Assembly (NCBI GenBank): GCA_025937085.1
Contig: JAICSC010000003.1
Coordinates: 1-37,358 of the forward strand
Reading direction: 5' to 3'
Source of the DNA: Nocardioides sp.
GTDB lineage: Bacteria > Actinomycetota > Actinomycetes > Propionibacteriales > Nocardioidaceae
DNA: 37,358 nucleotides
The notes below the pieces were generated by a model. It worked only from the letters and a program-made list of their open reading frames with translations. It was not told where the DNA came from and made no database searches. Shown here in pieces: positions 25,672 through 33,427 of the stretch. Both the position numbers and the translations under genes were made by a program. The first letter of the stretch is position 1; each line of letters starts with the position of its first letter.

Positions 25672-27312
25672 TCAGTCGCGCTGTGCGTCGACCATGGAGG
25701 TGACGGCCAGTGCGTTGTAGGGGCCGTACATCGTGTTCTGGAAGCCGGACCAGGACTTGTCGTGGGCACTGATCTGGTTCTTGTAGCCCAGGAAGATATA
25801 CGGCAGGTCGTGCGCCAGGATTCGCTCCATCCGGTAGACGATCGCCTGCCGCTTCGCAGCGTCGAGCTGCTTGCCCTGCTCCTGGTAGAGCTTGTCGTAT
25901 GCCGGGTTGCAGTAGCCGGTGTCGCTCCAGCTGCCGTACTGGCTGCACAACACCACCGAGAGCGCGAAGTCCGGGTCGGGCAGCATCCCCCAGGTCCACA
26001 TCGCCAGGTCGAAGTCCAGGTACTTACCGTCCGGGGCGGTGACCAGGTCGAAGGCGGTCGAGTCGTCGACCTTCTTCTGGTTGACCTGGACGCCGATGGC
26101 CTTCAGCCACCCTTGGACCATCGAGAACATCCGGTCGCCCTCGGTCAGGTCCGGCATGATCACGTCGTAGCTCATGCGGTGGCCGTCTGCGACCCGGATG
26201 CCGTCGGAGCCGCGTCGGTAGCCGAGCGAGTCGAGGATCTGGTTCGCCTTCGCGGGGTCGTACGGCGCGGCGTGCAGCGAGGGGTCGGACCAGCTGCCCG
26301 TCGCCGGCGGGACGATCGAGTTGGCCAGCGTCGCCGTGCCGAGCCACACCGTCTGCACCATCTCCTGAAGGTTGAACGACAGGGCGAAGGCCTCGCGCAC
26401 CTTCGGGTCCAGCAGCTCACGATGCTGCGGCTTCTTCGGGTTGGAGTTGAAGATGAAGTCCGACAGGGCCGGGGACGGCGCCTGGTCGACCTGGAACCCG
26501 GCCTGCTCCAGCGGCTTGATCCCGCTGGGGGGGAGGGTCTCGATCAGGTCGATCTCGTGGTTGCGCAGGGCCGCGATCATCGCGTCGTCGTCATTGAACA
26601 TGGTCAGGCTGATACCGGCGACGTGCGGCCGTGTACCCCAGAACGTCGGGTTGGCCTTGAGCGTCGCGCTGGCGTTCTTCTTGTAGGACTGGACGATGAA
26701 CGGCCCGCCGGAAACCAGAGGTGTCGTCATGGAGGCGCTCTTGAAGTTCCCGGTCTTGGCGTAGGTGTCCCAGAATTGCTCGGGCAGGATCGGCACCTGC
26801 TGCAGCTGGGAGAGCACGTTGGCCACGGGAGCGTCATAGCTGAAGACGACGGTGTCGTCGTCGGTCGCGGTCACCGTCTTCAGGTGGCTCACGGTGCTGG
26901 CCCAGTTGCCCGCGCCCTTGTCCTGGTACTTCACCATCGTGGTGAACGACCAGGCGACGTCGTGGGCGTCGAGGGCTTGCCCGTCCGACCACGTCGCCCC
27001 GGGCACGGTGTGGAAGGTCCACTTCTTGCCGTTGTCGCTGGTGGACCAGCTCTTGGCGAAGTACGGGACGAAGTCCAGCTTGTCGTCGTACATCACCAGG
27101 TAGGGATAGGTGACCTGGAACGTGGAGTAGGTCAGGGAGTTCAGCCCCACGAAGGGGTTCAGCGAGTCGATCTCGTCGTTGCTGCCGATCCGCAGGATCT
27201 GGGTCGCGGACGACGACCCGCCTCCCCCGGTGCCGCCGCTCGAGCACGCCCCGAGCAGCACCATCGCCGCCGCGAGTCCGGTGGCGATCTTGTAGGCGCC
27301 GGTGTGTCGCAC
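25672..27312 (-). CDS. Peptide ABC transporter substrate-binding lipoprotein (SBP family 5)
   Basis: A 546-residue exported lipoprotein. Its signal 'TGAYKIATGLAAAMVLLGACSS' ends in the lipobox LGAC, followed by a Gly/Ser linker. The mature part shows family 5 features: 'DSLNPF', 'YPYLVMYDDKLDFVPYFAKSWSTSDNGKKWTFHTVPGATWSDGQALDAHDVAWSF', and 'LDPKVREAFALSFNLQEMVQTVWLG'. It captures peptides or peptide-like substrates outside the membrane and delivers them to the DppB/DppC-like pore. The GTG start at 27312 is preceded by GAGGAGG with good spacing. It lies 53 bases downstream of the deacylase gene, suggesting N-acylated D-amino acids or D-residue peptides as cargo (inference). Confidence 0.93.
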   Translation of the reverse strand: MRHTGAYKIATGLAAAMVLLGACSSGGTGGGGSSSATQILRIGSNDEIDSLNPFVGLNSLTYSTFQVTYPYLVMYDDKLDFVPYFAKSWSTSDNGKKWTFHTVPGATWSDGQALDAHDVAWSFTTMVKYQDKGAGNWASTVSHLKTVTATDDDTVVFSYDAPVANVLSQLQQVPILPEQFWDTYAKTGNFKSASMTTPLVSGGPFIVQSYKKNASATLKANPTFWGTRPHVAGISLTMFNDDDAMIAALRNHEIDLIETLPPSGIKPLEQAGFQVDQAPSPALSDFIFNSNPKKPQHRELLDPKVREAFALSFNLQEMVQTVWLGTATLANSIVPPATGSWSDPSLHAAPYDPAKANQILDSLGYRRGSDGIRVADGHRMSYDVIMPDLTEGDRMFSMVQGWLKAIGVQVNQKKVDDSTAFDLVTAPDGKYLDFDLAMWTWGMLPDPDFALSVVLCSQYGSWSDTGYCNPAYDKLYQEQGKQLDAAKRQAIVYRMERILAHDLPYIFLGYKNQISAHDKSWSGFQNTMYGPYNALAVTSMVDAQRD

Positions 27313-27365
27313 GTTGCCTCCTCGGGCACTGGGGTTTGTCGGACGTCGACCTCGACTGCGTGGGC

Positions 27366-28922
27366 TCACGACCCCTCCTGATGACGGGTGATGGGACGGC
27401 CGGGCATGTTGTGCGGGAGCAGACTCCCGTCGCGCACGACGGGTGTGCCGGCGACCAGCACGTGCCGGACGCCGTCGGACGGGAGCAGGTCGTGGTACGT
27501 CGCACGAGCCGCGATGCCGTCGGGGTCGAAGACCGTGATGTCGGCATCGGCACCCGGCCGCAGCCGACCCTTCCGGCTCATCGCCGGTGCCGCGTCGCCC
27601 AGGATCTGGGCTGGGACCAGCGTGCAGCGGCGGATGGCGTCGGGAAGCGACAGCAGGCCGCGCTCGCGCACCAGCGTGCCGAGCACCCGCGAGAAGCAGC
27701 CGGCGCTGCGCGGGTGGGCGAACGCACCGGGGGCCAGAGGCCAGTCGTCACGCCCGGACAGGGTGGTCGTGACCGGGATCGCGTCACTGGCGAACGCGGC
27801 ATGCGGGATCGTGAGGGACCGGTCGAACAGCCGTGCCTCGGCGGCGTCGGAGACGTCGTACGTCGTGGTCAGGACCAGCCCACCCGGGTCGGTGGCACGC
27901 AGCTCATCCAGCCGCCGGGCATCGGCGATCGACTCGCCGGTGGGCAGGTAGGTCAGCGAGGAGGGCGACCGGTCCTCGCGCGCGAGCTCCTCGGCGGACA
28001 GGAACGCCGCGCCGACGATCGTGGACCCGCGCTCGTAGGGATAGGCCTCGGTGGTGATGTGGACCCCGCGCGACCGCGCAGTCTCGATCGTCTCGACGAT
28101 CTGCGGCAGCCAGGACGAGGACGTGCTGTTGACGTGGCACAGGTGCACGTGGGCATCCGCCCGCTCTGCCGTGGTGACCAGCTCGGTCACGGCGTCGAGC
28201 GCGGTGACCGGACCGCGAGCCGCGCTCGAGCGGCTGTGCACGACGGTTGGGGATCCCAGCCGGGCCGTCAGGGAGGCGACGTCGGCCAGCTCGCCCGGCT
28301 CGGAGTCGGGCAGGTAGCCAAGCATCGCCCCCACGGCGACAGCGCCGTCGGCGACCTGGCGCTCGAGCAGCTCCAGTACGCGCCGCCGCTCCGGCTGGCT
28401 AAGGCTCCGCCGTTCCTTCGTGTACGCCGACATCGCCTGGAACGCCGCGAACCCGGTCTCGTACCGTTCCGGGGGAGCGACCGGCATCCCGTGCACGGCC
28501 GCGCGGGCCATCGCCCACGAGGCGGCGTACCCGAAGTTCAGCGGGCGGCCCTCGGCACGGGCACGGTCGTGCCACTGGGCCACTTCGAGCACGCCGCACT
28601 CCAGGTCGAGCGCCGTGGTGACGCCGTCCAGGACCTGCAGCCGGGCACCGGAGATCGACTGCGCATGCGAGTGGAGGTCGATGAACCCGGGACAGACCAC
28701 CAGGCCGGTGCAGTCGACGTACTCGCGGGCACGGCCGAGACCCGGGCCGACCGTGATGACCCGCCCGCCGCCGACGGCCACGTCCGCGATCGCGTCCAGG
28801 CCGCTCTCCGGGTCGATGACCCGCCCCCCGACCAAGGCGATCTCCACGCCGATCTCCCCGCCGATATCCCCGCCGATCTCCACGTCGTGCCCGACGTCGG
28901 CACCTGGTGGACTGATGAGCAT
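27366..28922 (-). CDS. Amidohydrolase, N-acyl-D-amino-acid (D-glutamate-like) deacylase family
   Basis: A 518-residue metal-dependent amidohydrolase predicted to release free D-amino acids from N-acyl-D-amino acids. 'GGRVIDPESGLDAIADVAV', 'GLVVCPGFIDLHSHAQ' (metal ligands His84, His86) and 'DGVTTALDLECG' (Cys109 in the place of the D-aminoacylase metal ligand) resemble N-acyl-D-glutamate deacylases. Later come 'HLCHVNS', 'TEAYPYERG' and the catalytic-acid segment 'FASDAIP'. It starts at ATG 28922 after GGAGAAGG. The N-terminus carries four GxEI-like tandem units from a 12-bp DNA repeat. It is the first gene of the ABC uptake operon, so transport and deacylation are probably co-expressed. Exact substrate is unknown; dihydroorotase-like function is less likely. 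Confidence 0.85.
   Translation of the reverse strand: MLISPPGADVGHDVEIGGDIGGEIGVEIALVGGRVIDPESGLDAIADVAVGGGRVITVGPGLGRAREYVDCTGLVVCPGFIDLHSHAQSISGARLQVLDGVTTALDLECGVLEVAQWHDRARAEGRPLNFGYAASWAMARAAVHGMPVAPPERYETGFAAFQAMSAYTKERRSLSQPERRRVLELLERQVADGAVAVGAMLGYLPDSEPGELADVASLTARLGSPTVVHSRSSAARGPVTALDAVTELVTTAERADAHVHLCHVNSTSSSWLPQIVETIETARSRGVHITTEAYPYERGSTIVGAAFLSAEELAREDRSPSSLTYLPTGESIADARRLDELRATDPGGLVLTTTYDVSDAAEARLFDRSLTIPHAAFASDAIPVTTTLSGRDDWPLAPGAFAHPRSAGCFSRVLGTLVRERGLLSLPDAIRRCTLVPAQILGDAAPAMSRKGRLRPGADADITVFDPDGIAARATYHDLLPSDGVRHVLVAGTPVVRDGSLLPHNMPGRPITRHQEGS
28840..28887. repeat. Four tandem 12-bp units inside the deacylase gene
   Basis: ATCTCCACGCCG, ATCTCCCCGCCG, ATATCCCCGCCG and ATCTCCACGTCG follow one another (plus strand). 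They encode DVEI-GGDI-GGEI-GVEI in the deacylase N-terminus, leading into the first beta strand. Copy number could vary between strains. Confidence 0.8.
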
Positions 28923-28967
28923 CGTCGCCTTCTCCGTCGGATCACGTGCGCGGCTTCCGGCCGCTGT

Positions 28968-28988
28968 GGCGCATCGAGACAATGCGCC
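28968..28988. promoter_or_regulatory. Inverted repeat between deacylase and PucR genes
   Basis: GGCGCAT (28968-28974) and ATGCGCC (28982-28988) form a perfect 7-bp inverted repeat with a 7-base spacer in the 121-bp divergent region. A direct repeat GGCCGCTG flanks it on both sides. A candidate operator for the PucR-family regulator. Confidence 0.45.
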
Positions 28989-29043
28989 GATCGTGGCCGC
29001 TGCGACCTGGCCTGCTCATTGGCAGATTCGCTAACGTTCCGCT

Positions 29044-30663
29044 GTGACCTTGTCCGATCCCACGAAGCATCGCTCCGGTACCGCGCCCATCTCGCTCCGT
29101 GCGTTGCTAGAGGCCCTCGGGCCCTCCGCGCTCGACGTGCTCGTGGCCCCGGTCGGACTCGACGTCGGGGTGCGGGGAACCGCGATCTTCGACGCCGTCG
29201 ACCCCGTGCCCGACGGCCCGGACTCGATGTTGATCCTCGTCGGCACCCGAGCGGACTCACCGGAGATCGCCGACCTCGTCCGCGCGGCCGCCGATCACGG
29301 GTTCGTCGCGCTGGTGGTCAAGCTGCGAGGGTGCGACACGACGGCTCTGGTCGACGAGGCCCGCGGGCGAGGACTGGCCGTGCTCGCGACCCCCGACGAC
29401 GTGCCGTGGCGGCACCTGGACGGCCTGCTCGTCTCGGTCTTGGGCTCCGGTGGCCTGCCGAACGGCGACGCTACCGGCCCGGGCGAGACCCTGTTCGCGG
29501 TCGCGAACGCACTGGGCGCGATCATCGGCGGCTCGGTGGCGATCGAGGACCTCGCCCAGCACGTGCTGGCCTACTCCTCGGTCGCGGGCCAGCAGATCGA
29601 CCCACTCCGGGAGCGCGGCATCCTCGACCGGCGTGTGCCGGACTATCCGCACCACCGCGGTCAATACCTCCAGGTGCTGCAGAGCCCCGGAGTGACCCGC
29701 TTCCCGCCGGTCGACGACGAGCTCCCTCGTGCCGCGGTCGCCATCCGAGCCGGCGACATGCCGCTGGGGACGATCTGGGCCATCGAAGGGGAGGACGGCC
29801 TGACGCCCGAGGGTGAGCGCGCCCTGCTCGACGGGGTCAAGGTGGCGGCCCTGCACATGCTCCGCGAGCAGGACGTGGGTGAGCGGGAGCGGCACCTGCG
29901 GGGCGAAGTGCTGCGGGCGATGCTGGCCGGCACTCGCTCGGCGGAGGACGGCGCGGAGCGGCTCGGCCTGACGCCGGGCTCGCGTGCGGTCCTGGTCGGG
30001 TTCGCCACGGTGGAGCCGGACCCCAGCGGGACCGTGATCGCCCGGGTCGGCCATGCGGTGAGCCAGTACGCCGCGGCGTACCGGCCGGAGGTCGCGATCG
30101 CGACCACACCGGACGCCGTGTACGCCGTGGTCTCCGGCGCCGATGACGGCGTCCGCCGGTTCTCGGACGGTGCCCTGGCCAGCTCGTCGAAGGCGACCGG
30201 CACCACCGTCCAGGCGGCGATGACCAGGTCCACCGGGGACCTCGACGACCTGGCCACCCTGCGCGCCGAGGTCGATGCCGTGCTCGGTGCGGCCATGGCC
30301 GATGAGCGAGCGCCGGCCGTCGCGACGGTCGCGGACGTCCACACCCGGCTGTTGCTCGACAGGGTCGGCGACCAGCTCGCCCGGGACCCGCGCCTTCGTC
30401 ACCCCGAGGTCCAGCGGATGACCGAGCACGACCGAGACCGCGGGACCGACTACGGCGTGACCGTGCTGGCCTGGCTGGAGGCGTTCAACGACATCGGCAG
30501 CGCCGCGGCCCGGCTCCAGGTGCATCCCAACACGCTGCGCTACCGGCTGCGCCGGATCGAGGAGAAGTTCGGGCTGGACTTCACCGACCCCGAGAGCCGC
30601 CTGTCGGCCTGGCTGCAGCTCCGGATGGTCGAGGCGCGACCTCCAGCCCAGAGCAGCACCTAA
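29044..30663 (+). CDS. PucR/CdaR-family transcriptional regulator
   Basis: A 539-residue regulator. The N-terminal PucR sensory domain spans about 15-130 ('LRALLEALGPSALDVLVAPVG', 'RAAADHGFVALVVKLRG'). A GAF- or GGDEF-like middle follows, and a C-terminal PucR helix-turn-helix lies at about 475-520 ('GVTVLAWLEAFNDIGSAAARLQVHPNTLRYRLRRIEEKFGLDF'). Start is GTG at 29044. Relatives activate catabolism of purines, sugar acids, amino acids or polyamines in response to the substrate. It is divergent from the deacylase/ABC operon and 94 bases upstream of the second D-aminoacylase-like gene, so it is the obvious local regulator of the cluster. Confidence 0.9.
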   Translation: MTLSDPTKHRSGTAPISLRALLEALGPSALDVLVAPVGLDVGVRGTAIFDAVDPVPDGPDSMLILVGTRADSPEIADLVRAAADHGFVALVVKLRGCDTTALVDEARGRGLAVLATPDDVPWRHLDGLLVSVLGSGGLPNGDATGPGETLFAVANALGAIIGGSVAIEDLAQHVLAYSSVAGQQIDPLRERGILDRRVPDYPHHRGQYLQVLQSPGVTRFPPVDDELPRAAVAIRAGDMPLGTIWAIEGEDGLTPEGERALLDGVKVAALHMLREQDVGERERHLRGEVLRAMLAGTRSAEDGAERLGLTPGSRAVLVGFATVEPDPSGTVIARVGHAVSQYAAAYRPEVAIATTPDAVYAVVSGADDGVRRFSDGALASSSKATGTTVQAAMTRSTGDLDDLATLRAEVDAVLGAAMADERAPAVATVADVHTRLLLDRVGDQLARDPRLRHPEVQRMTEHDRDRGTDYGVTVLAWLEAFNDIGSAAARLQVHPNTLRYRLRRIEEKFGLDFTDPESRLSAWLQLRMVEARPPAQSST

Positions 30664-30757
30664 AGCTGAACGGTATGTGAGCCACGACAAGGCCGGCCGC
30701 GCGAGTTGTCACGGGCGCGCAAAGCGCCGAGCTGGGCAGGGCTGGCAGGCTGCCCAG

Positions 30758-32383
30758 GTGCCCGACTTCGACCTCGTGCTGCGGCAGGGACTCCTGGTGG
30801 ACGGAAGCGGCGCCGACCCGGTGGTCGGCGACCTCGCCGTGGCCGGCGACCGCATCGCCGCGATGGGGCCCCGCATCAGCGGACGCGGCACTCGCGAGCT
30901 GGACGTGTCCGGGCTGGCCGTCTCACCGGGGTTCGTCGACATGATGAGCTGGGCACCCGAGACGCTGATCGAGGACGGGCGATCCCTCAGCGGCCTCATG
31001 CAGGGTGTGACGCTCGAGGTGATGGGCGAGGGGACCTCCATGGGTCCGCTCGACGAGACGATGCGGGCTGCGCTCCGGGCCGGCGGGATCTCCGGCCGCG
31101 AGGACGGGTTCCGCTACCCGGTCGAGTGGACGTCGCTGTGGCAGTACCTGGAGTGGCTGGAACGTCGAGGGGTCTCGGTGAACGTCGCCTCGTTCGTCGG
31201 GGCCGGGACGTTGCGCGAGCACGAGATCGGGTACGCCGACCGCCCGGCCTCGGACGCCGAGCTCCGGCGGATGTGTGCGCTGCTCGACGACGAGATGAGA
31301 CACGGCGCGGTCGGGGTCGCCTCGGCACTGATCTACCCGCCGGAGACGGCGTACACCACCGCGGAGCTGACGGCGCTGGCTCGCGTGGCATCGGCACATG
31401 GCGGGATGTACGCCTCGCACGTCCGAAGTGAGGGGGAAGGACTCCTCGAGGCGGTCGCCGAGCTGATCGAAATCGCCCGGGACGCGCACGCCCGCGCGGA
31501 GGTGTACCACCTCAAGGCTGCCGGCCGCGCCCACCGGCACCTGCTGCCCGCGGCGATCGCCCTCATCGACGACGCGCGCGACGCCGGCCTCGCGGTGACC
31601 GCGGACGTCTACCCCTACGAGTACTCGGGCACCTCGCTCAGCGCCTGCATCCCGCCGTGGGCGCACGAAGGCGGTCCGGCGGCACTCCGCGCACGCCTGG
31701 ACGACGGGTCCGTCCGCGAGCAGATCCGCGCGGACATGGAGCGTCCGGGCTGGGAGAACCCGATGCTCGACGCCGGCCCCGAGCACATCTCGGTCCGCGG
31801 GCCGCTGGGTGCCGAGCTCGCCCGGTTCTCGGGTCTCTCCCTGGCCCGGGTCGCCGAGGCCATGGGGACAACGCCCGAGGACGCCACCATGGACCTGGTC
31901 CGAGACAACCGCGGGGACGTCTTCGCGCTGTACTTCGACATTGATCCGTCGGACGTACGCCTGGTCGCGAGCCGTCCATGGGTGAGCTTCTGCTCAGACG
32001 CGGAGTCGCTGTCGTCTGAGGCTGCCGAGCGCGACGGTGCGGTCCATCCTCGGGCCTTCGGCGCGTTCGCCCGGGTGCTGGGCAGGTTCGTGCGCGAGGA
32101 GGGGATCGTGTCGCTGGCCGAGGCCGTGCGCCGGATGACCAGTCTCCCCGCGGAGAACCTCCGTCTCACCGGCCGCGGAAGGCTGGGGGTCGGGTACGCC
32201 GCGGACGTCGCCGCCTTCGACCCCGCGACCGTGGTCGACCGCTCCACGCCCGCGCAGCCGCACGCATACGCCGAGGGCATGGTGCACGTGCTCGTCAACG
32301 GCACGCCGGTGCTGCTCGACCGCGTCCACACCGGGGCCACCCCCGGACGGTTCGTCCGCGGGCCGGGCAGCCGCTCTTCCTGA
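30758..32383 (+). CDS. D-aminoacylase-family amidohydrolase, HxH-less variant
   Basis: A 541-residue amidohydrolase of the N-acyl-D-amino-acid deacylase family: 'FDLVLRQGLLVDGSGADPVVGDLAVAGDRIAAMG', later 'YHLKAAGRAHRHLLPAAIALIDDARDAGLAVTADVYPYEYSGTSL' and 'FCSDAESLSSE' with the catalytic-acid region. The usual 'GFIDxHxH' metal motif is replaced by 'GFVDMMSWAPETLIEDGRSLSGLMQGVTLEVMGEGTS'. This resembles a known subgroup reading 'GFIDMLGQSE...GEG', so substitution rather than damage is likely. Metal content and chemistry may differ from classical D-aminoacylase. Start chosen at GTG 30758, where homology begins; the track start at 30677 adds 27 basic residues. Same direction as PucR; convergent with the GNAT gene seven bases away. 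Confidence 0.82.
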   Translation: MPDFDLVLRQGLLVDGSGADPVVGDLAVAGDRIAAMGPRISGRGTRELDVSGLAVSPGFVDMMSWAPETLIEDGRSLSGLMQGVTLEVMGEGTSMGPLDETMRAALRAGGISGREDGFRYPVEWTSLWQYLEWLERRGVSVNVASFVGAGTLREHEIGYADRPASDAELRRMCALLDDEMRHGAVGVASALIYPPETAYTTAELTALARVASAHGGMYASHVRSEGEGLLEAVAELIEIARDAHARAEVYHLKAAGRAHRHLLPAAIALIDDARDAGLAVTADVYPYEYSGTSLSACIPPWAHEGGPAALRARLDDGSVREQIRADMERPGWENPMLDAGPEHISVRGPLGAELARFSGLSLARVAEAMGTTPEDATMDLVRDNRGDVFALYFDIDPSDVRLVASRPWVSFCSDAESLSSEAAERDGAVHPRAFGAFARVLGRFVREEGIVSLAEAVRRMTSLPAENLRLTGRGRLGVGYAADVAAFDPATVVDRSTPAQPHAYAEGMVHVLVNGTPVLLDRVHTGATPGRFVRGPGSRSS

Positions 32384-32390
32384 ACGACCT

Positions 32391-33263
32391 TCAGGCCCGA
32401 CCGCGGCGCACGACGTAGAACCCATCCCGGGTGAAGCCGATCGTCTCGGCCCCGGACCGCACGGCCTGCCCCAGGTGGTGGCGCAGCAGCATCCGCCACT
32501 CGAGCGCGAGCGACTCGTCCTGGGCACGCATCCCGGCGGCGTCCTCGGGGGCGGCGATCAGCACCATCGGCTCCCCGTGGTCGGGGCCCTCCCGGGGCGC
32601 ACCGTCCGCGTCCCGGGTCAGCAGAGTCGCCGAAGGAGACGTGATGAGCGTCGGGTCTGTCGGGACAACCTCGCCGCGCGCGGCCGAAGCGACCCGCGAG
32701 CTCCCGAGGTCCCAGGAGACCAGGAGCCGGTCGGTCGGGAACACCGACCCCGTGCCGTCGCCGTGATCGCCGTAGAAGTTGTCGAGGTACTCGACCGGGC
32801 GTGCCGAGAGCTTGGTCAGGTTCACGTACGCGTTGCGGGCCTCCAAAGGGTCGTAGGTCCACTGGATGCGCAGCACCCCGTGCGCCATGGCCCACGCGCG
32901 CTGCGAGACCTTCAGCGCCCAGCCGACCCCCGAGCTTCGCTCGGCGGGTGCGACCACGGCGAGATGACTGTGCAGGTCCTCGCGGCCCGAGGACCCGAAG
33001 AAGGCCACGCAGGCGCCGACCAGCACGTCGTCCCGGTAGGCGCCGCCGATGTAGCTGCCGACCTTCCGCAAAGCCCGAAGCGTCGAGACCGAGATCTCCG
33101 CCGGCCAGTTCTGGTTGATCACCTCCGCGGCGGCGGACAGCTCATCGACGGAGTCGAGCACGTCGGTCCGAACCCCCGACCGCGCAGCCGCGGCGGCCGC
33201 CGCGACAGCGGCCTCATCCCACGCACCGGACGCCGGCGGGACGGTGCGGCTCGACAGGCTCAT
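32391..33263 (-). CDS. GNAT-superfamily acyltransferase of the NSAR-associated type (COG3375-like)
   Basis: A 290-residue protein. An acyl-CoA binding GNAT core lies at about 85-150: 'VGACVAFFGSSGREDLHSHLAVVAPAERSSGVGWALKVSQRAWAMAHGVLRIQWTYDPLEARNAYVNLTKLSARPVEYLDNFYGDHGDGTGSVFPTDRLLVSWDL'. The segment 'WTYDPLEARNAYVNLTKLG..YG....PTDR' is distinctive of COG3375 proteins, often found next to OSBS/NSAR genes. In Geobacillus a GNAT neighbour of NSAR is reported as a succinyl-CoA:D-amino-acid N-succinyltransferase. This gene is divergent from the NSAR-like gene, supporting the same role here (inference). Start is ATG 33263; the track ORF beyond it is antisense to NSAR. Confidence 0.82.
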   Translation of the reverse strand: MSLSSRTVPPASGAWDEAAVAAAAAAARSGVRTDVLDSVDELSAAAEVINQNWPAEISVSTLRALRKVGSYIGGAYRDDVLVGACVAFFGSSGREDLHSHLAVVAPAERSSGVGWALKVSQRAWAMAHGVLRIQWTYDPLEARNAYVNLTKLSARPVEYLDNFYGDHGDGTGSVFPTDRLLVSWDLGSSRVASAARGEVVPTDPTLITSPSATLLTRDADGAPREGPDHGEPMVLIAAPEDAAGMRAQDESLALEWRMLLRHHLGQAVRSGAETIGFTRDGFYVVRRGRA

Positions 33264-33277
33264 GGGCGGGATCGTGC

Positions 33278-33404
33278 CCGCACCCGGGTGCGGACATCGT
33301 CGTACGACTGGACAAAAGACTCCAGATCCTTGGGTGATCGCCACAATGATCCTCCAGGCAAGCCCGACCGACAATCGAAGCGGATGTCCCGTTCCGGGGG
33401 AACG
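33278..33404. promoter_or_regulatory. Palindrome-rich divergent promoter region of the GNAT and NSAR genes
   Basis: Within the 164 bases between the two divergent starts there are three perfect symmetric elements: CCGCACCCGGGTGCGG (33278-33293), GTCGTACGAC (33299-33308) and CGTTCC-GGG-GGAACG (33390-33404). The first lies 14 bases before the GNAT start and the last lies just before the NSAR start. They are good operator candidates. Confidence 0.5.
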
Positions 33405-33427
33405 TCGGCCGAGAGGTGGGAGAAGGC

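Noticed and set aside
24406-27381. 991-residue plus-strand ORF
   Set aside because: Antisense shadow of the permease and binding-protein genes; His/Arg/Gly/Val-rich with no domains.
27336-29816. 826-residue plus-strand ORF
   Set aside because: Antisense to the deacylase and then out-of-frame over the PucR gene; low-complexity Arg/Gly/Asp translation.
29257-30690. 477-residue minus-strand ORF
   Set aside because: Antisense shadow of the PucR regulator.
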